A stretch of 64,000 nt of DNA from Euleptes europaea. Taxonomy: Eukaryota; Chordata; Lepidosauria; Squamata; Sphaerodactylidae. Position numbers and translations under genes: made by a program. The stretch is from contig NC_079312.1 in NCBI RefSeq assembly GCF_029931775.1, positions 116,744,872 through 116,808,871 of the forward strand, written 5' to 3'. Below are positions 31,826 to 46,800 of the stretch, in pieces. The notes under the pieces are model-generated. The model saw only the letters and a program-made list of their open reading frames with translations, searched no databases and was not told the DNA's origin. Positions within the stretch are counted from its first letter, which is position 1, and every line of letters begins with the position of its first letter.

Positions 31826-34800
31826 TTAAGAGATTTTGCAGCTGTTTCTGGTACAGTGTTTTGGAGGGCTCTGGGGTGGACGGATTATTTTGGCTTTCTT
31901 CAGACTGTTCCTTTTGTTGTTGTTGTTGGCTGTGAGGGAGTAGGAGCGACCGTGCATCATCCTAGCATTCAGACCGTTGGCCATAGAGAATGATTTGAGA
32001 TGGCTTCTTAAGGCAACAGGGAGTGGAAGTTTGTCAACTAGGTGCACAGGGGTGCATGAAACGATGGCACGGCAACAAAGATCTTGCAAACTCAGAACTT
32101 AAAGAAGAAACAAAAAAAACCATGCATTAGATTAGACAAAACACATTTTTGGATACCCACATGGTGGTAGAGTATGCTACCATGAGCCTGCTGTATTTTT
32201 TTTTTAAGTAATCCTTCACCCAGTCACGTTCACTGCTTCTGAAATGTCTTCCCAATGATACCGCTAAGCCATCCCATAAGTATAGCCTGGCTAAAAAGAA
32301 TAAAGACACTGTCTTGCAAAGTTTTAGGGAAGTTCAGCCACGAAAAATAGGGCAGTGTCAAACTCAAACTCTGGGATGCTGGATCTATAAAAGTTCCCTC
32401 GATTATTTTTTTCAATTTGCTCCTCTCAAGGAGAAATTAGATATCAGTAGAAATTATAAGAGCTCTACATTTCTGGAGATTCTTTTTGTGAATTAAAGAA
32501 CTCATTAAAGTGTGCACCATTTCCCATAAATATTACATCAAGACTGGGCAGTGTACAAATCCCTTTTAACTCTCATTCTCTGCCACCTCCTATATTTCTG
32601 AATGGTAAAAAATTGTAGGGTTAGCAATTCTCATTCCTTCCATCTCAGAGAAAGAGAGAGAGATATACGTGCCCTGAGTTAAACCATTTGGATCCAGCAC
32701 AGATTTATTTAGTACATTTTTATCCTGCCTTCATCCAAGGAGTTTAGAGTGACAAACATGGCTCTCCCACCCTCCATTTTATATCCTCTAAGCAACACTG
32801 TGGGTTAGGTTAGAATAAGACAGAGAGAGACTGATCCAAAGTCACCACTTAATTTCATGGCAAGTGGACATTTGAATCTGGGTCTTCCCGGTCCTAGTCT
32901 AGTACTCTAATCATTACACCACACTGGTTCTCACAAAAAAAATTCTTGAAAACCAGGGTTAACTTTAGGAACCTCTTAACCAAGTTCATAACTTTAGGAG
33001 AATTTAAAGCAAGCTTCTGAAGTAGGTTTGAAAAACCCTGGTTAAGAACCTTGGCTAAATGTTCATACTGATGCAAAGTTAAACTGGCTAAAATGGATAA
33101 GGGAAGGGAGGAGAGAGACAAAGCATGCATGCCAAAGGCTGGCACATTGTTTCCAAATGGTGGTGTAGAAGAATCCAACATAGTCTGTATTAGATCTTAA
33201 ATTAAAGAATTCCTAAGTAAAAGATACTTTTCATCAGCTGAAACAAAAAGCTTTAATTCTGACAAAATCCAGGGTAAGTGCATAGGGAAAAATCAAAACA
33301 TTTGTATTACTTACCTTTGTTTGGCCTCCACAGCCGGTCCATTCCATGTCTCATTAACACTATCCTTGCAAGTTCTGTAAAGGACTCCGTGATGTTGAAG
33401 TTACAAAGTGGGCTTACTTCAAAGAAAGTCATGCCTAATCTTTCAGCATAGATTTGTGCTTGCTCAGTAGATACCTGCCGTTTGAAGGCTAGATGCAGGC
33501 GGTTGCCAACCAGGATTTTAGGAACACCAGGAGCATGCTGAAAAAAAGGGAGCAATAAATTAGGTTCCAAATCTCTAGGCTAGTTCTTCAACTAGAAGTA
33601 TTCTCTCATAATTTGCTCCTACGTCTGAAGCCAGTTAAACTTGTCTCTGTCCAGGAAGCCATAGTACAATAACAGATTAAAAAGTTTAATCAATCCATGC
33701 ATTCATCAGCACTAAGGCAAGGTTTGCATGTAACAAACCACAGTTTGTTGTTCAGGAACAAACCAGGGAGATCTTTGAGTTTGTTTCCCTCCCCTTTTGC
33801 ACATCTTGCTTTCACTACAAATCACAGTTTGCTCTTACACCTGAACCACAAACTGTTTTGTTCTCTTCAAACAAAACTGTTTTGTTCTCTTCAATGTCAA
33901 TGGAGATTTAAACAATGGAGGCTTTATAAAAGCTGACCAGTGAAGCAGACTGAGCCAGAGATGTCAATGGCATCTAAGTCAAGTAGGCTTGCCAACTTCC
34001 AGGGGGTAGCAAACTGGAGAAATAGTCACAAGTACCAAATGCTGAGCTGAGGAAATAAATAGTACTAGGCTCTTGCAATGCAAACAAACTTCTATTAATA
34101 ATACAAAACTGTGCAATAAGTGAAAGTGCAGAATATTACAAACGGAACAACAACACATACACAATACAATACAGCTCCAAAAGGCTGCTCAATGTTCTAC
34201 AAAATTTTTCACAAAGTTGTTATGATCAGTCAAGGTCAGGAATTATCTCAAGAGTGAGCGCAAGACGAGAACGCGGCCCGGATGACCTCGCGCTTTCGAT
34301 GCTGCGGTAGCAGCTTCTTCAGTCAAATTTTTGTATAGTAGAAAATTTTGTATAGATAATTGTATAATGATTTTAAGCATAGGATAGACAACCATTTAAT
34401 ATAAGATAAATTGTAAATTGTAGACGTTAAGGTCTTGATTTATTACAGAATCAACTGCATATGAACTTCAAGACGAATGACTGAAGAAGCTGCTACCGCA
34501 GCATCGAAAGCACGAGGTCATCCGGGCCGCGTTCTCATCTTGCGCTCACTCTTGAGATAATTCTTGACCTTGACTGATCATAACAACTTTGTGAAAAATT
34601 TTGTGGAACACTGAGCAGCCTTTTGGAGCTGTATTGTATTGTGTATGTGTTGTTGTTCCGTTTGTAATATTCTGCACTTTCACTTATTGCACAGTTTTGT
34701 ATTATTAATAGAAGTTTGTTTGCATTGCAAGAGCCTAGTACTATTTATTTCTTCAACTTCCAGGGGGTAGCTGGAGATCTCCTGGGATTACAACTGATCT

Positions 34801-37800
34801 CCAGGTGACAGAGATCAGTTAATTTGGAGAAAATGGCTGTGGCCTCTACGGCATTAAACCCCATTGAAGTCCCTTCCCATCCCAAAGCCCGCCCTCCTCA
34901 GGCTCCAAAATCTCCAGGTATTTCCCAACATGGAGCTGGCAATTCTAAAGTCAAACTAGATGAAAGCCGTTTTTAACTTCAACGTGTCGCACCAACTTGT
35001 CAGAATAGGTCAATGATCCCCTTCTCTAGGTAATAACCACCCATTTACAATCACAACAACTCTTATCGAAAGACTATACAGATACAATGGGGGCAGAAAA
35101 GAGAGCACTTTCCTAGGGCAACATCCTTTAAATGGGTTATATGCATTTTCAGTTGGATTTTATGAGGTTTTCGGCCACTAATATTCTAGCTATTCCATCC
35201 CCACTTCAGTGGCATCTGTTGTTGATAAAGTGGGAGAAACTGTTGCATAGCAGCAAGCACCTCATCAGTCATAATTAATCTTATCATTCCAGAGGCTGTA
35301 AACACAACCATCACTGGGATTAATGAATAACACCCAGAGATTTCTGAACGCCAATCAAATCCATCCTGCTTTTTAGTGCCAATAAACCCTCCCAAGAAAT
35401 GTAATTGTGGGTAGCTTGATTTGAAGTTCAGTTGTTTTACACAGTATTATATGTATAATTCTAAGATGAACCTTACCTCATCTATCTCCTTTATCCATCG
35501 ATCAATACCATCAAATGACCATCGATTAGTTATGTCATATACCAGTATCACACCCTGTGTGAATAAATAAATTAGCCTGGTGCACTCACATAGGATACAT
35601 TGTATTGTCTTTTGTGGTCCCTGTATACTTATTCTTCTTTCTGGTTCAATTAAGGGATTTCAGCATTCTAAGTTGCCCCAAATATGGGGCAGAAACCTAC
35701 AGACCAGGGTTTTTATTTCAGTAGATTACAGAGAATCTTGCCAGAATTTTTGTATCGCACTGCTTGAAGCCATAACCACAGGGAAATAATTTAATTTGTG
35801 GTTGTGCCAAGGATGAGCCTGGCACTCAATAACAAACTGTATGCAGAATTTATGGAGTTTTTATTTTTTACTGGCAACAATATTTGCTACTTTATTGTAT
35901 TTATTTTCCTACTTCTGCATCAATTCAGTCTGCAGCTATGACATATTTCAGAGACGGCAATGTTGTTCTTACCTGGGCCCCTCTTGAATAAGAACGAAAT
36001 ATGGTGCAGAATCTGCCTTGCCCAGACGTGTCCCTGAAGATCACAAAGCATTAGAAGATACACAATAAATTCTTCTCTGAAGTCTCAATTCAGTGTATAC
36101 ATCAGATAGATTAACCAATACATGTCAGTGCCTTTCCCATTATTGAGCTGACAACAGCAGACCCGGTTAAATAGAACAGAATTATTGTTCAGTTCTGCCC
36201 TGCTCTTTATATACTGTTTTACACTCAGTGTTGACACCAGCAACCTAAGAAAAAACCCAAAAACAAGTGTACCCGAAGGCAGGCAGTTTATGGTCTATAG
36301 TGTGTTATTAAAGTTAGGTATGTACACCTAAGAAGTTTCCTTAAACCAAGACTGACCATTTACCTGGTTAGCCCAGCACAGTCTGTTCTGATAGGCAGAG
36401 CTCTCTCAGAGCCTTAAGCAACTGCAACCCACAATCAGGAATGGATATATTGGAAATAATCATAATACCAACCACTATAACAATCTTATAGGTTTATTTG
36501 GTAAAATCAGAAATCCTCCAGATACCTGTTTCAGGTGTTTATGTACTTAAAATTGTTCAGTGTGCTGAGAGTTTGAAATAGGGATCCTAACTGGAGCACA
36601 TTGCTAATTTAATGGCTACACTGTCCTGTGTTATTTTGCTTTGAAATTTTGAAGCGCTCAGAGCTTCCGTACTGTTTGAAATACAAATTATCTGAAAAAG
36701 GTATTTCTGTACCCCTGAATATGGGGCACACACAGAAAAGGATTTACTTCCAAACATGGATAAATATCAGTGGTGTGTTTTTTTTTAATTATTATTATTG
36801 AAGAAGAACGAACCATTATAGATTTGAAATAAAAGGACACGTTCTATTTATTACAGGGCTTAACAACTGAACCCATGGCTGTAATTGTAGGTGCAATAAT
36901 CATCCAGAAGAGGTCGCCATGTCTCTCAGCAGGATTGTTGACTGAAGGCACCTGAATCTTGAGTTCTTGTTACATTCCCATTTAAGCTTTGCAAATTATG
37001 TATGACTTTGGCTGCTTCCACGTGAAGCGTTGTCTTCTTCTAACTGTTCTCTTTCTAGGTTTCCCCCTCCTCCATCCTCAATACATTCTTTTTCCAAACC
37101 TGCTTTACTGTGATGTTTTTGGAAAGAAGGCTGTCCAAGCACATTATTGTGCCATCTGGATGGGAAAGTGCATGTTTTCAAATGTCCAACCCGTATCGGT
37201 GCCATTTTCTGGCCATCAGCCCCTCATGGTCATCATTTTCCCTACCATGCCACCAGATGTTTTTTTTTTGGAAGGCTTTAAAAACAAAACAAACAAACAA
37301 AGAACCCCAAACAGTAAGTACTATACTGCTGTATGCTGTAGCGATTACCAATTTTAAAATAACCAAACTCTCAGAAAGTGCTTTGGTGGTGCAGGAGGGG
37401 AAATGGCAGTCATGAAGAGCCGACTGCAGAAAATTGTGAAGAAAACTCCTAGCTCAGTTGCCAATCCCAAAGCCTCTGCAACTGCACAGTCAATGAGAGC
37501 AAAATAGCAAATCCTTGCTGTGTGGAAGCAGTTTTCTCAATGGAGCAGCATAGACGCTTACTTTCTTAAGAAAAAACAATGTTTTACCCACCATCCCCCA
37601 TTTCTATTAAGTTTTGGGTACCTAGTTTTCAAGTAGCTAAGCTTGCTTAGATGAGTGGCCTGTTTACAGAGAACACCAAACACATTAATTTCACAATTGC
37701 ACCCTTCATCTCTAACCAGGCATAGTTCTGCACCATGAAAGCAAAATCAAAGGTTTTGATACAGGATGAAAACCAATGTACAAATTGTAATGGCAGCAAC

Positions 37801-40800
37801 CTAGTATGCATCTTTATTCAGACATCATGTCGATTACAAATAGAAAATATTATTTAAGTTGTATTTTCCATAGCAATTTAAATTAGTTATTTGATTTTAC
37901 ACTCAGTCCACTCTACTTCCAAGGAAACTTGATTAGGATCAAGGTACCTGTCTTTCATCATCACAAAACAATGTAGTAACAATATACCACAAACTGATTA
38001 AGAATGTAGTACAGTTTGTAGATAGTCCCACAGCTATGCAGAAAAAAATTAGACTTCTCCTGTTAAGTATTTTTAGAGTCCAAGTCAGCTTTTAAAAAGC
38101 TAATGATTTACCAAGCAGCACAGCTACCATCATGAACCGTTTTGAAAGCATAAGAGGCAGTCGTCCAGAGACAGTACATATTTCAAACACTTACCAGAGC
38201 TGCAGCTTTATTCTGCGGCCATCCAGAAGTATTGTTGTTGTCTTGTAATCTATACCTGCAGGGAGAAGGGGAGGAAGAATTTTAAAATAATAAGTCATGC
38301 CTGTTCTTCAGTATGAGCTAATTGATATGAGGACCTCTTTGTGTTTCTGAGTGGCTGATGTTCCATTTTCCTGCGAAAGCAGGTTTTCCGTGATAAATTA
38401 ACACACAGCCAATACTATGCTGGGTTTTAATTAAGAAGGTTTTAATGTTTTAGGTTTCTATTATGTTTTAGATGTTGTAAGCTACCTCAGGCAGATTCCC
38501 TGCCAGCATAAAAAATTTCTAAATAAATACTATTTTATATTCTCCATTTACATCCAACAGTTCTTGCACACATAAATGCAGCATCACCTCTTCCCTCTTT
38601 TTTAAAGCATGTGTATCAAGGAAACGTCTCCTCCTGCCTCAGAGTCCATTCCTTCTTTTTACACCCCCACAAATGGTTCCATCATCTCCCCCTTTTCTCT
38701 CTGTTATATGTGTGCTTGCGATGTATATATGCACGCACACAGAGACTAGGACAGAAGTCTCGAGTGGAAGCGAGTAAGAATGAGAGACCAGAACCATAGT
38801 AGATGTTACATCTAACTCATGGCCACCATAGGGACTTACAGTCAGACATCAGCTGCAAGTTCCTATTGGGAACTCCAACATGCCACAGGGCCCTGTGTGA
38901 GCAGTCGGACCCCTCCTCCAGCTAAAGGGCTTCATGGAGGCCAGGTAGGAGGCTGCAGGTACTGCTGGGACAAAAACCAAAGAAGGGCAGGAGAAGCAGC
39001 TGATCATTCATAACTTTAAAAAAGCAACTGATCATTCATGACTGGCTAAAGGAGAAAACACACGACAGACTCGCTGCATCACTTTGCAGATACTTCTTGG
39101 TTCCTGCCAACAGTGCTAGAACCAAATGACTAGGGTTGCCAACCTCCAGGTGGTAGCTGGCGATCTCCTGCTACTAAAACTGATTTCCAGGCGACAGAGA
39201 TCAGTTCACCTGGAAAAAATGGCTGCTTTGGCAATTGGACTCTATGGCATTGTCCTTCTTCTCCCCAAACCCCGCCCTCCTCAGGCTCCACCCCCAAAAT
39301 CTTCAGTTATTTCCCAACCGGGAGCTGGCAACCCTACAAATGACATGATATCAGTCTCTTCACACATTATGGAGTACACAAGTTGGGTCTTTACCCTGAG
39401 TCCTGTGTAACAGCCACTCATGACCTGCAGGTTCTCCTCAATTTCCATGTGTGCACATGTGCCCAGTTAGAACTGTGATTGTGGTGCACGTGAAGGAGGA
39501 GCTTTAACTCTCCCCTTCCACATCATTTTCCTGACCTGAAACAACTGGGGGGAAGATGCTATTTATCCTATTGTGGAAATCCAGATAGACCAAATAGTAC
39601 ATCCCTGGGACCAATGCAGGTCAAGAACCCATCTGGAGAGTGGGGGAGGGGAGGCTGAAGCCCGCTCTCCACATATGCCACAGTTATGATGCAGATCCAT
39701 CACTGCATACACACTCCCTCCTCCCTGGGGCATTTTTGCGTATGTGAATGATGAACACACATGTACCTCATTATCTATGTGGTTCTTTTTAAAAAGACCA
39801 CAGTAGTACAAGTTTAGAGGCCTTGCCTATTCAAGAACACTTTCTAAAACCATACATCAATATATGCATGTTTTTATGTATCTATCTTGTAGCTCGTTTA
39901 CATAAAATAACTAATGCTGAATTGAACACAGTCAAGTCTTCATCAGCCGTTTTTTAATAATATATTTTATTAGTATATGTAAATGTTTCTGGCATTTCAC
40001 ACCACATTCCAGTATCTTTGTATAATAAGTACCAACTCATTCCATCCTCTTTTAAAAAACACATCCAGTAGACACAAGCACAGTCCTCTGGAAGTGGTGT
40101 CTAGATATCTGGGTAAACGCTCTTTAAAAACAGATGAAAGGGTGTTTGCTGGTTTACATTTAACCTTGATCCATTTAACCTTGAGCAGGCTGCATTTAAT
40201 TAAGGCTTTTAATATGGATTTGCTCAGCCTAAACGGGGCTCATCTACATTAAAACTAATCTACGTTAAATTAACACTGTGCACAAATTTTTTAGTTTGCT
40301 GATTTCAGCTGGACCCCAAGAGCTGCTAAGCTTGCGTGGGAGGGAAATAAAGAGGCTTTCTTTAATGCAGAAAATAGCTCCAAATTCACAGTTTTTCATT
40401 TGGCATATGTTCTCTTTGGGGGGAAAAGCTGCCATAATTTCCCCCTTATAATAAGTATTGCTCTCCTCTAATTCAAATTTTGGCAGTGTTTCAATAGCAT
40501 CTGGGTTTCATTTCAATATTCATGACAACAGGTCTACATATGCTTTTTCAGTCCATATCATATAAATACCCTAACAAGAAGCTAACCACTTGGCAGCTAG
40601 CAGGCAAGCATGCAGGTTATTAATTGAAATGATCTGGCATACACTTTGAGCAAAACCTCCACTACATATGGACATTTAAATAAGTATGCCACTAGAAGTT
40701 ACCAAATGCTAGTGTGTGAGTGAGCTTTTTGCTCTAGCCACCATTAATTTCCAGAAAGAATGCAGAGAGGCACTGGGTTCAGATCAGGAGTTGCAACCCC

Positions 40801-43800
40801 AAGTTATGTCTGTCAACTGGGGCTTTCATGATTGCTGAGTGCTTTAATCGTGAAGTCTCCAAACACTGGTCCTGTGTGGAGAAATGGAAATAAATAGAAC
40901 TGGGTTGGGGGGGGGGGTACATCACTTGCACATTTTTTTAAACCTAACAACAGTGTAAAAAGCCTTGCTGAGAGATGGTTTCTAACAGCCCATTTTTGCA
41001 ATATGTCCTGCCTTGTTGCTTGTGCTCTTTTGGACAACTCTATAAGTTGGCCAGAGAATTTAACACAGGGCCAGATCCTGTTCCTCTCTTTTTCTTATAC
41101 ACACAGCTTCTTTAAGCCACCATAAATATTTATGTTTGCACAATTCATAAAAAAGATTTATGACACAGCTCCCAGTTAACTTTGAATGGGAAGCATAGAG
41201 GGGAGGGGCTGTAGCTCAGTGGTAGAGCATCTGCTTGGCATGCAGAAGGTCCCAGGTTCAATCCCCAGCATCTCCAGTTAAAGAGACTAGGCAAGTAGGT
41301 GATATGAAAGACCTCTGCCTGAGAGAGCTGCTGCCGGTCTGAGTAGACAATACTGACTTTGATGGACCAAGGGTCTGATTCAGTGTAAGGCAGCTTCATG
41401 TATTCATGTGTTCATATGTTGGGGGAAATTATTACAGACCAACCATAGCGTGCTTCCGGTGTTATGCTGACATATATTCATTTGGACAGACCCAACATTT
41501 GAATTAAGCTACCTTTAAATATCACGCACTGATTTTGTAATCTACATTCTGTTTTCTTCTTTCTCCTAGGCTCATAAGCTATTAGTCACTATCTCATTTT
41601 AAGCATGATTCACAGCACTTATTCCAAAATTCTTCCACATTTGGCAATTATACCTAGCATGTGACAATTTGCATCTGTAATAGTTTGCAGCACCCAACAT
41701 AACACAACGAATGAAATGCCAAGTAGGTGTTTAGTTCATGCTGCAACTAGCAAAATCATTTTCATTAGAAGTAACCAGCACACACCTATGTGCCATGCTG
41801 CCATAAGGGCAGCCATTTTACAACATCAGAAAGTCATCAATTCCCAGGCTCCCTATGTAAAAACAAAGGGAACATGTTTCCAGATATTCTCTTGTGCAGA
41901 TGTCTAGAATGTCTCCTTAAACCATACACAGAACCATTTACAGGATTCATAATGGCAATAATCACAGATAATTAGGCTTTGATTCAGGACCACTGAATTT
42001 AGATAACTGGGGAATTATTCTATACATTGTTTACGTTGTCATATGATACTCATTCTAGATCGCTACCTACCTTCTGCACAGGATGCTATTGTAAGTGGCA
42101 GAATATTGGCTTGCAGCCATCATTGGTCTGCAGCAAGGCCATCTTAGAGTGGAAAACAGTGCAATCCTAAACAGAGTTACGGCTTTCTAATTCTAAGCCA
42201 ACAAGTTTAGAAGAACTGCAGTGAACGTCAATCACAGGAGGTGGTGTACATTGTGAACTTACTGAGAGTGAGGAGGACATTTTAATTTTATGTTTTCCAG
42301 TTGTGTAACTATGGCCAGGGGAGGGAAGGCAGCATGGTATAGCCCAATCTCATCAGATCTCAGAAGCTAAGCAGGGTCAGTACTTGGAAGGGAGACCTCC
42401 AAGGACGACTCTATAGAGAGAGGCAATGGTAAACCACTTCTGCTTCTCACTTGCCTTGAAAGCCCCTTGCTGGGGTCACCATAAGTCAGCTGCGACTTGA
42501 TGGCACTTTACACACACACAACTAAGGCCAGGTATCATGATCAATTGTCCAGAAACTTCACAGCAGGAATGATAAAATAATTTTATATGTAGTATTGTAT
42601 ATGTAAAGGAGCCAAATATAATTTGAATGTAAATAACCTTGCATAAAGCTTGCCATGAAAAAAAATAGACTAAAATCTGTCTTACTGTGCATCAATGATT
42701 CTCAATTTTGTCCCAAGTATTTAACTATATCACATATGCACATTGGAACTTCCTATACGTAGAATACTCTGTTAAAAAGCAGAGCATATGTCATGAAAGA
42801 AGCACTGTATTACTATGTCTCTGTAAGAGACAGTTCTTACCCGTACTACTTATTCAATCAACAGGCTCTGCTTCAGCAGAAAGAAGAAAATATTTTTAAT
42901 ACAGCATAGCTGGTACTTTGAGGATACCCATCTTGGAAACTATTGCATATGTTCATTATAATTCATTTTAAAGACGATAGTTACAGAGGTTTTTACTATT
43001 TGTTATTTACATTTCAATTATGGCATAGAAACTGCTTTGAATGGCTCTGAAACTTTCTAATGTGCATGATAACATGATAACATGTGTGTGATAACATGAT
43101 AAGCATGTTTCTGACTATGTGCTTCTTACATTATAATGTCCATTCATATAGATTCTCACTTGTACATGAATATACATGCATTGCATAATGCAAGAATAGC
43201 CAAGTGTTTTTCTTTGGTTCCATACAGATGTCTGGAAGAAGAAGAAGTGACAATTTTCTATTTTGGACAGGATAGAGACATTTATACATTTCTCAAGTTA
43301 CAAAATATATGCTTCTTTATACACAAGTCCATGAAGTCATATTAGGAGAAAGCCATCAGGATTAAACACAAGAGATTTTCAATCCATAAAGACCAGTGAA
43401 CAATTAACTCCCATTTTTTGAATATCAACTACCGTATGTGTTTAATTAACAAAAACAAACTATGAACCAAGTGAGAACTAAGTTGCTTTTGGAAGGATTG
43501 CACTGTTACAACATCCACAGAATCATGCATAAGACAGGCATGCTGTGGATACAAATGCTGAACCAGACAAAATAAATACGGTAAAGTAAATCCTAAAACA
43601 AACATGTCACACCTGGACCCACAGTTATCTTTAAAATGCAATGCAGCAAACAGCAACCTAAAGACCCCAATTCTGATGACATTCCCCCCCAACAAATCTC
43701 CAAACCTTTCCCGGCACCCACATGCAAGCACCATTCTCTCAAAACAACACCGCGGGTTGGATCCAGTGATTCATCAGCAGATCTTTCCAGCATTCCCCTC

Positions 43801-46800
43801 TCCCCAGCCTCTTCTGTCAGTGGAGCTTCACTGATGGAAGAAGAGTAAGGGGACAATTTTGCCTCCTTCCCACTGCAGCCTCCCAACTTGAATGGATAGT
43901 CCATGAAGGTCCTGCCCCCCTGAGAATAAACTTTCCTTTGGTCAGAAAGGACACAGCTGTGGAGAAGAGAACATGGGAAAGATGTGCTATCCTTGTGTCT
44001 ATGGACTACGGGGTGAAAATGAAATAAAATAAACAAATAAATAAATACTGGACCCAACCCAGTGAAACCTTTATCAGTTACACTTTAAAAGCAAGTTTAA
44101 TTTTTTTAATTGTCTGAATATGACCTATAAGGTTCAGTTTTAGAAGGTTGCTGATTCTCGGGTCACAACTCAAGAGGCTATTCTAAACCATCCCTTAATA
44201 CACAGTGGGTAGCCGTGTTAGTCACGAAAGCTCATACCCTACCAGAAAATATTTTTGTTCATCCCTTAATAGGAAGGGATGCTTCCAGAGAGCCAGAAAC
44301 TTCCTAATTGGTTAATAACTTCTTACTAACTTCTTACTAAGGCCAAATGAACAGAGTTGATAAGGGGCCTGGAAAAGAAAAAGGTTTGAATTCCCACTCT
44401 GTTTGCTGGGTGACCTTGGGCTAGTAACGCCCTCTCTGCCTAAACTACCTCATACTGTTGTGAGGATAAAATGGAGGAGAGAACAATGTAAGCTGCTTTA
44501 GATCCCCATTGGGGAGAAATGCAAGGTACAAATGAAGTAAATAAAGAGTACCTTGGACTACACTATTCAATATGTGGCTGTGAGAATAAAATGAGACAAT
44601 CCTCATGTACACTACATCGCGCATGCTGAAAGAATAGTGGTTTAGAAGTGTAGTAAATAGTTTGTTCAGGATATATAAATTTAACAACATCAAAATAAAA
44701 ATGGGAAAGCGATGGCAGGGACTCTGCAGGTGTGGGTTGTATTAATGACTAAATGTAAGAAAGGAAATGTAGCACACACAACCAGTCTACACAGGTGTAA
44801 AAATGCATTAGTTAATTATGAAAGATCTATATGAACTCACTGCACTGAAAAGGAGGAGTACACACTTTCTGTGAGAAGGGGATTTCTTAGCTCTCCCATA
44901 TATTACTTAAGAGTTAAACCTGAAAAACCAGTCACTCTAACCTTTACATTTCAGGGTAATGCGTTGTGTTTACTCATCCCAATAACGGTCAGAAATTACC
45001 ACATACTTTACACAGGTTCAACAGCAATTCACCCATACAAATGGAACCATAATATTTAGTTCAAATGACAATTAGAGGATCTTGTGTTGTAGTCATGAGT
45101 TTGCAGACCCCAAGTCAAGCCTGTTATGTTTCTAATCTACAGACTAAGTGTGTTTGATGCATACCCCAAACTTTGCATAACACTTTCCCAGTGTCATCAG
45201 CTCAATATACTGAATCCTACAATCCATGAGGACAGCTCCACTCATGAAGTGGCATTTCCTGTCTCCCCTTCTGGCCCGCCACACTACCTAAACTCTGCTG
45301 CTATGGTTCATGGGACTACCAATAACAGCACTGGCTATGTTATGGAAGCCTGTAGTGGGAATCAGCAAACGTCACACATTCTTGCAATAGTGCCTTTGAG
45401 CCAGGGGATATAGATGGAAGGCTCCAACACCATATTGTTTCTGCAGGTCACAGATGGAAGCTTCCACCCCCCCTCCCATTTTATAAATATGTGGCTATTT
45501 GTGTTCAGTAAGGGAAAAGGAAAATATGCACAGCTTTCAGAGAAGTGTTTAAAAATTCACAAAATAGCAGGACATTGCAGGTGGGGAAACAGACCCACTG
45601 CTATTCATCATAGCTGTATAGCAGGACCGTACAGTACCTCCAAAGCAAAGTGCAAAAAACTAAAATGAAGGCATATGTATGCAACACTCATCACGAATTG
45701 TGTCATGAACAATATCCAGGACACTCACTTAACCACATAAAATCACCATTTCAGGCTTTGAGGAAAGAGGGGAGATTTTAGTAGTGGGGGGGGGGGATTC
45801 AATCAGAATTTTTATTGGTTATCAAAATTAAACTTTACAAAAACGCTGTGTATTTTAGAAGCATCTATTGTGGTTACTCCTTTATAACAGAAAACACAAG
45901 ACAGAAACAGAGGTGTCCCTAAAGAATAATCTGTGATCTGGAATATGTTGAGGGTGCTACTCTCTATCATTCCAAAATGGCACCCCCTGTAAACACATCC
46001 TACCAGTCATGCTTTCCCGATTCAAGACATTTCATAATGGAAAAATATGGGCACCCTGCAACAACAAGTGTATGAGAAGACACGTAGAATGTGAAAAATC
46101 AGGGAGAAACAACTGCATTAATTTTTGCCATTACATTGTATAGAAAGTCCTTGAGAGAAAAATAAATACCCTGAATATTTATTACCAGAATTTTCTAAAC
46201 TTGATAACTGGAGGCTTCAGGCCCAAATATATCAGCCTGAAGAACACCATCTGTTTTCCCCATGAGCACTGTCAAATCAAAACAAGAAGTGTGGATGGAT
46301 GATGATATCCTTCCTTCAAAATGGTCCTTTTGTAAAAACTAGTTGTTGAGCAGAGCTAAAAATAATGCCTAGGAACAAAAGGTCTGATTTATGGAGGTCT
46401 GAAGTGTTAACATATATTATTCACTAGGGTATATATTCAATTATATATCTGTATGGGTATGCTAACATTTTAAAGGCCTCTGTGTTCGTACCAAGAAGAC
46501 ATTGGCATGTCAGGCAGGAAAGTTCTGTGCTAATAATGAGGGTAAGAAGGCCATTTTTTTAAAAAAATCACTTTTTTCTGTCTTGATAAGTCACACACTA
46601 AACAGCAAATTACTAGCTCAATTCAGACATGATCCTAGCCATCATTCAAACTGTTGTTTGAAGAATCAGGAACATGTCAGAAGCTCATACGTTCTTTCTG
46701 CCTATTCCTTCCTCCCCTCTTCCCACCTGATTCCCTTCCCCACATTTCTTCATTGGCTTTACTATGGTCGTTTATACATGGGTACTTTCACTCACATTTG

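Larger units (their letters stand above)
33984..34947 (+). mobile_element. Non-autonomous hAT element (TAGGGTTGCCA family), split by Penelope-like element B
   Basis: Left end TAGGCTTGCCAACTTCCAGG and right end GAGCTGGCAATTCTA, with a near-perfect 8-bp duplication AAGTCAAG/AAGTCAAA (33976-33983 and 34948-34955). Internal landmarks GGAGATCTCCTGGGATTACA and GCCCGCCCTCCTCAGGCTCC match the other family copies. A 743-bp foreign unit plus its target duplication lies near the left end. Termini are more diverged than in the copies at 39131 or 54658. Confidence 0.85.

Noticed and set aside
36989-37415. Open frames of 101-122 codons in a RAB40B intron
   Set aside because: No recognisable domain or repeat protein, no coding signature; chance open frames.
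41205-41277. tRNA-Ala gene
   Set aside because: The tRNA-like head continues directly into a SINE body, and an inverted copy with the same body occurs at 54064-54275.
43593-44057. 154-codon minus-strand frame
   Set aside because: Low-complexity intron sequence with no similarity that I recognise; no supporting splice sites.
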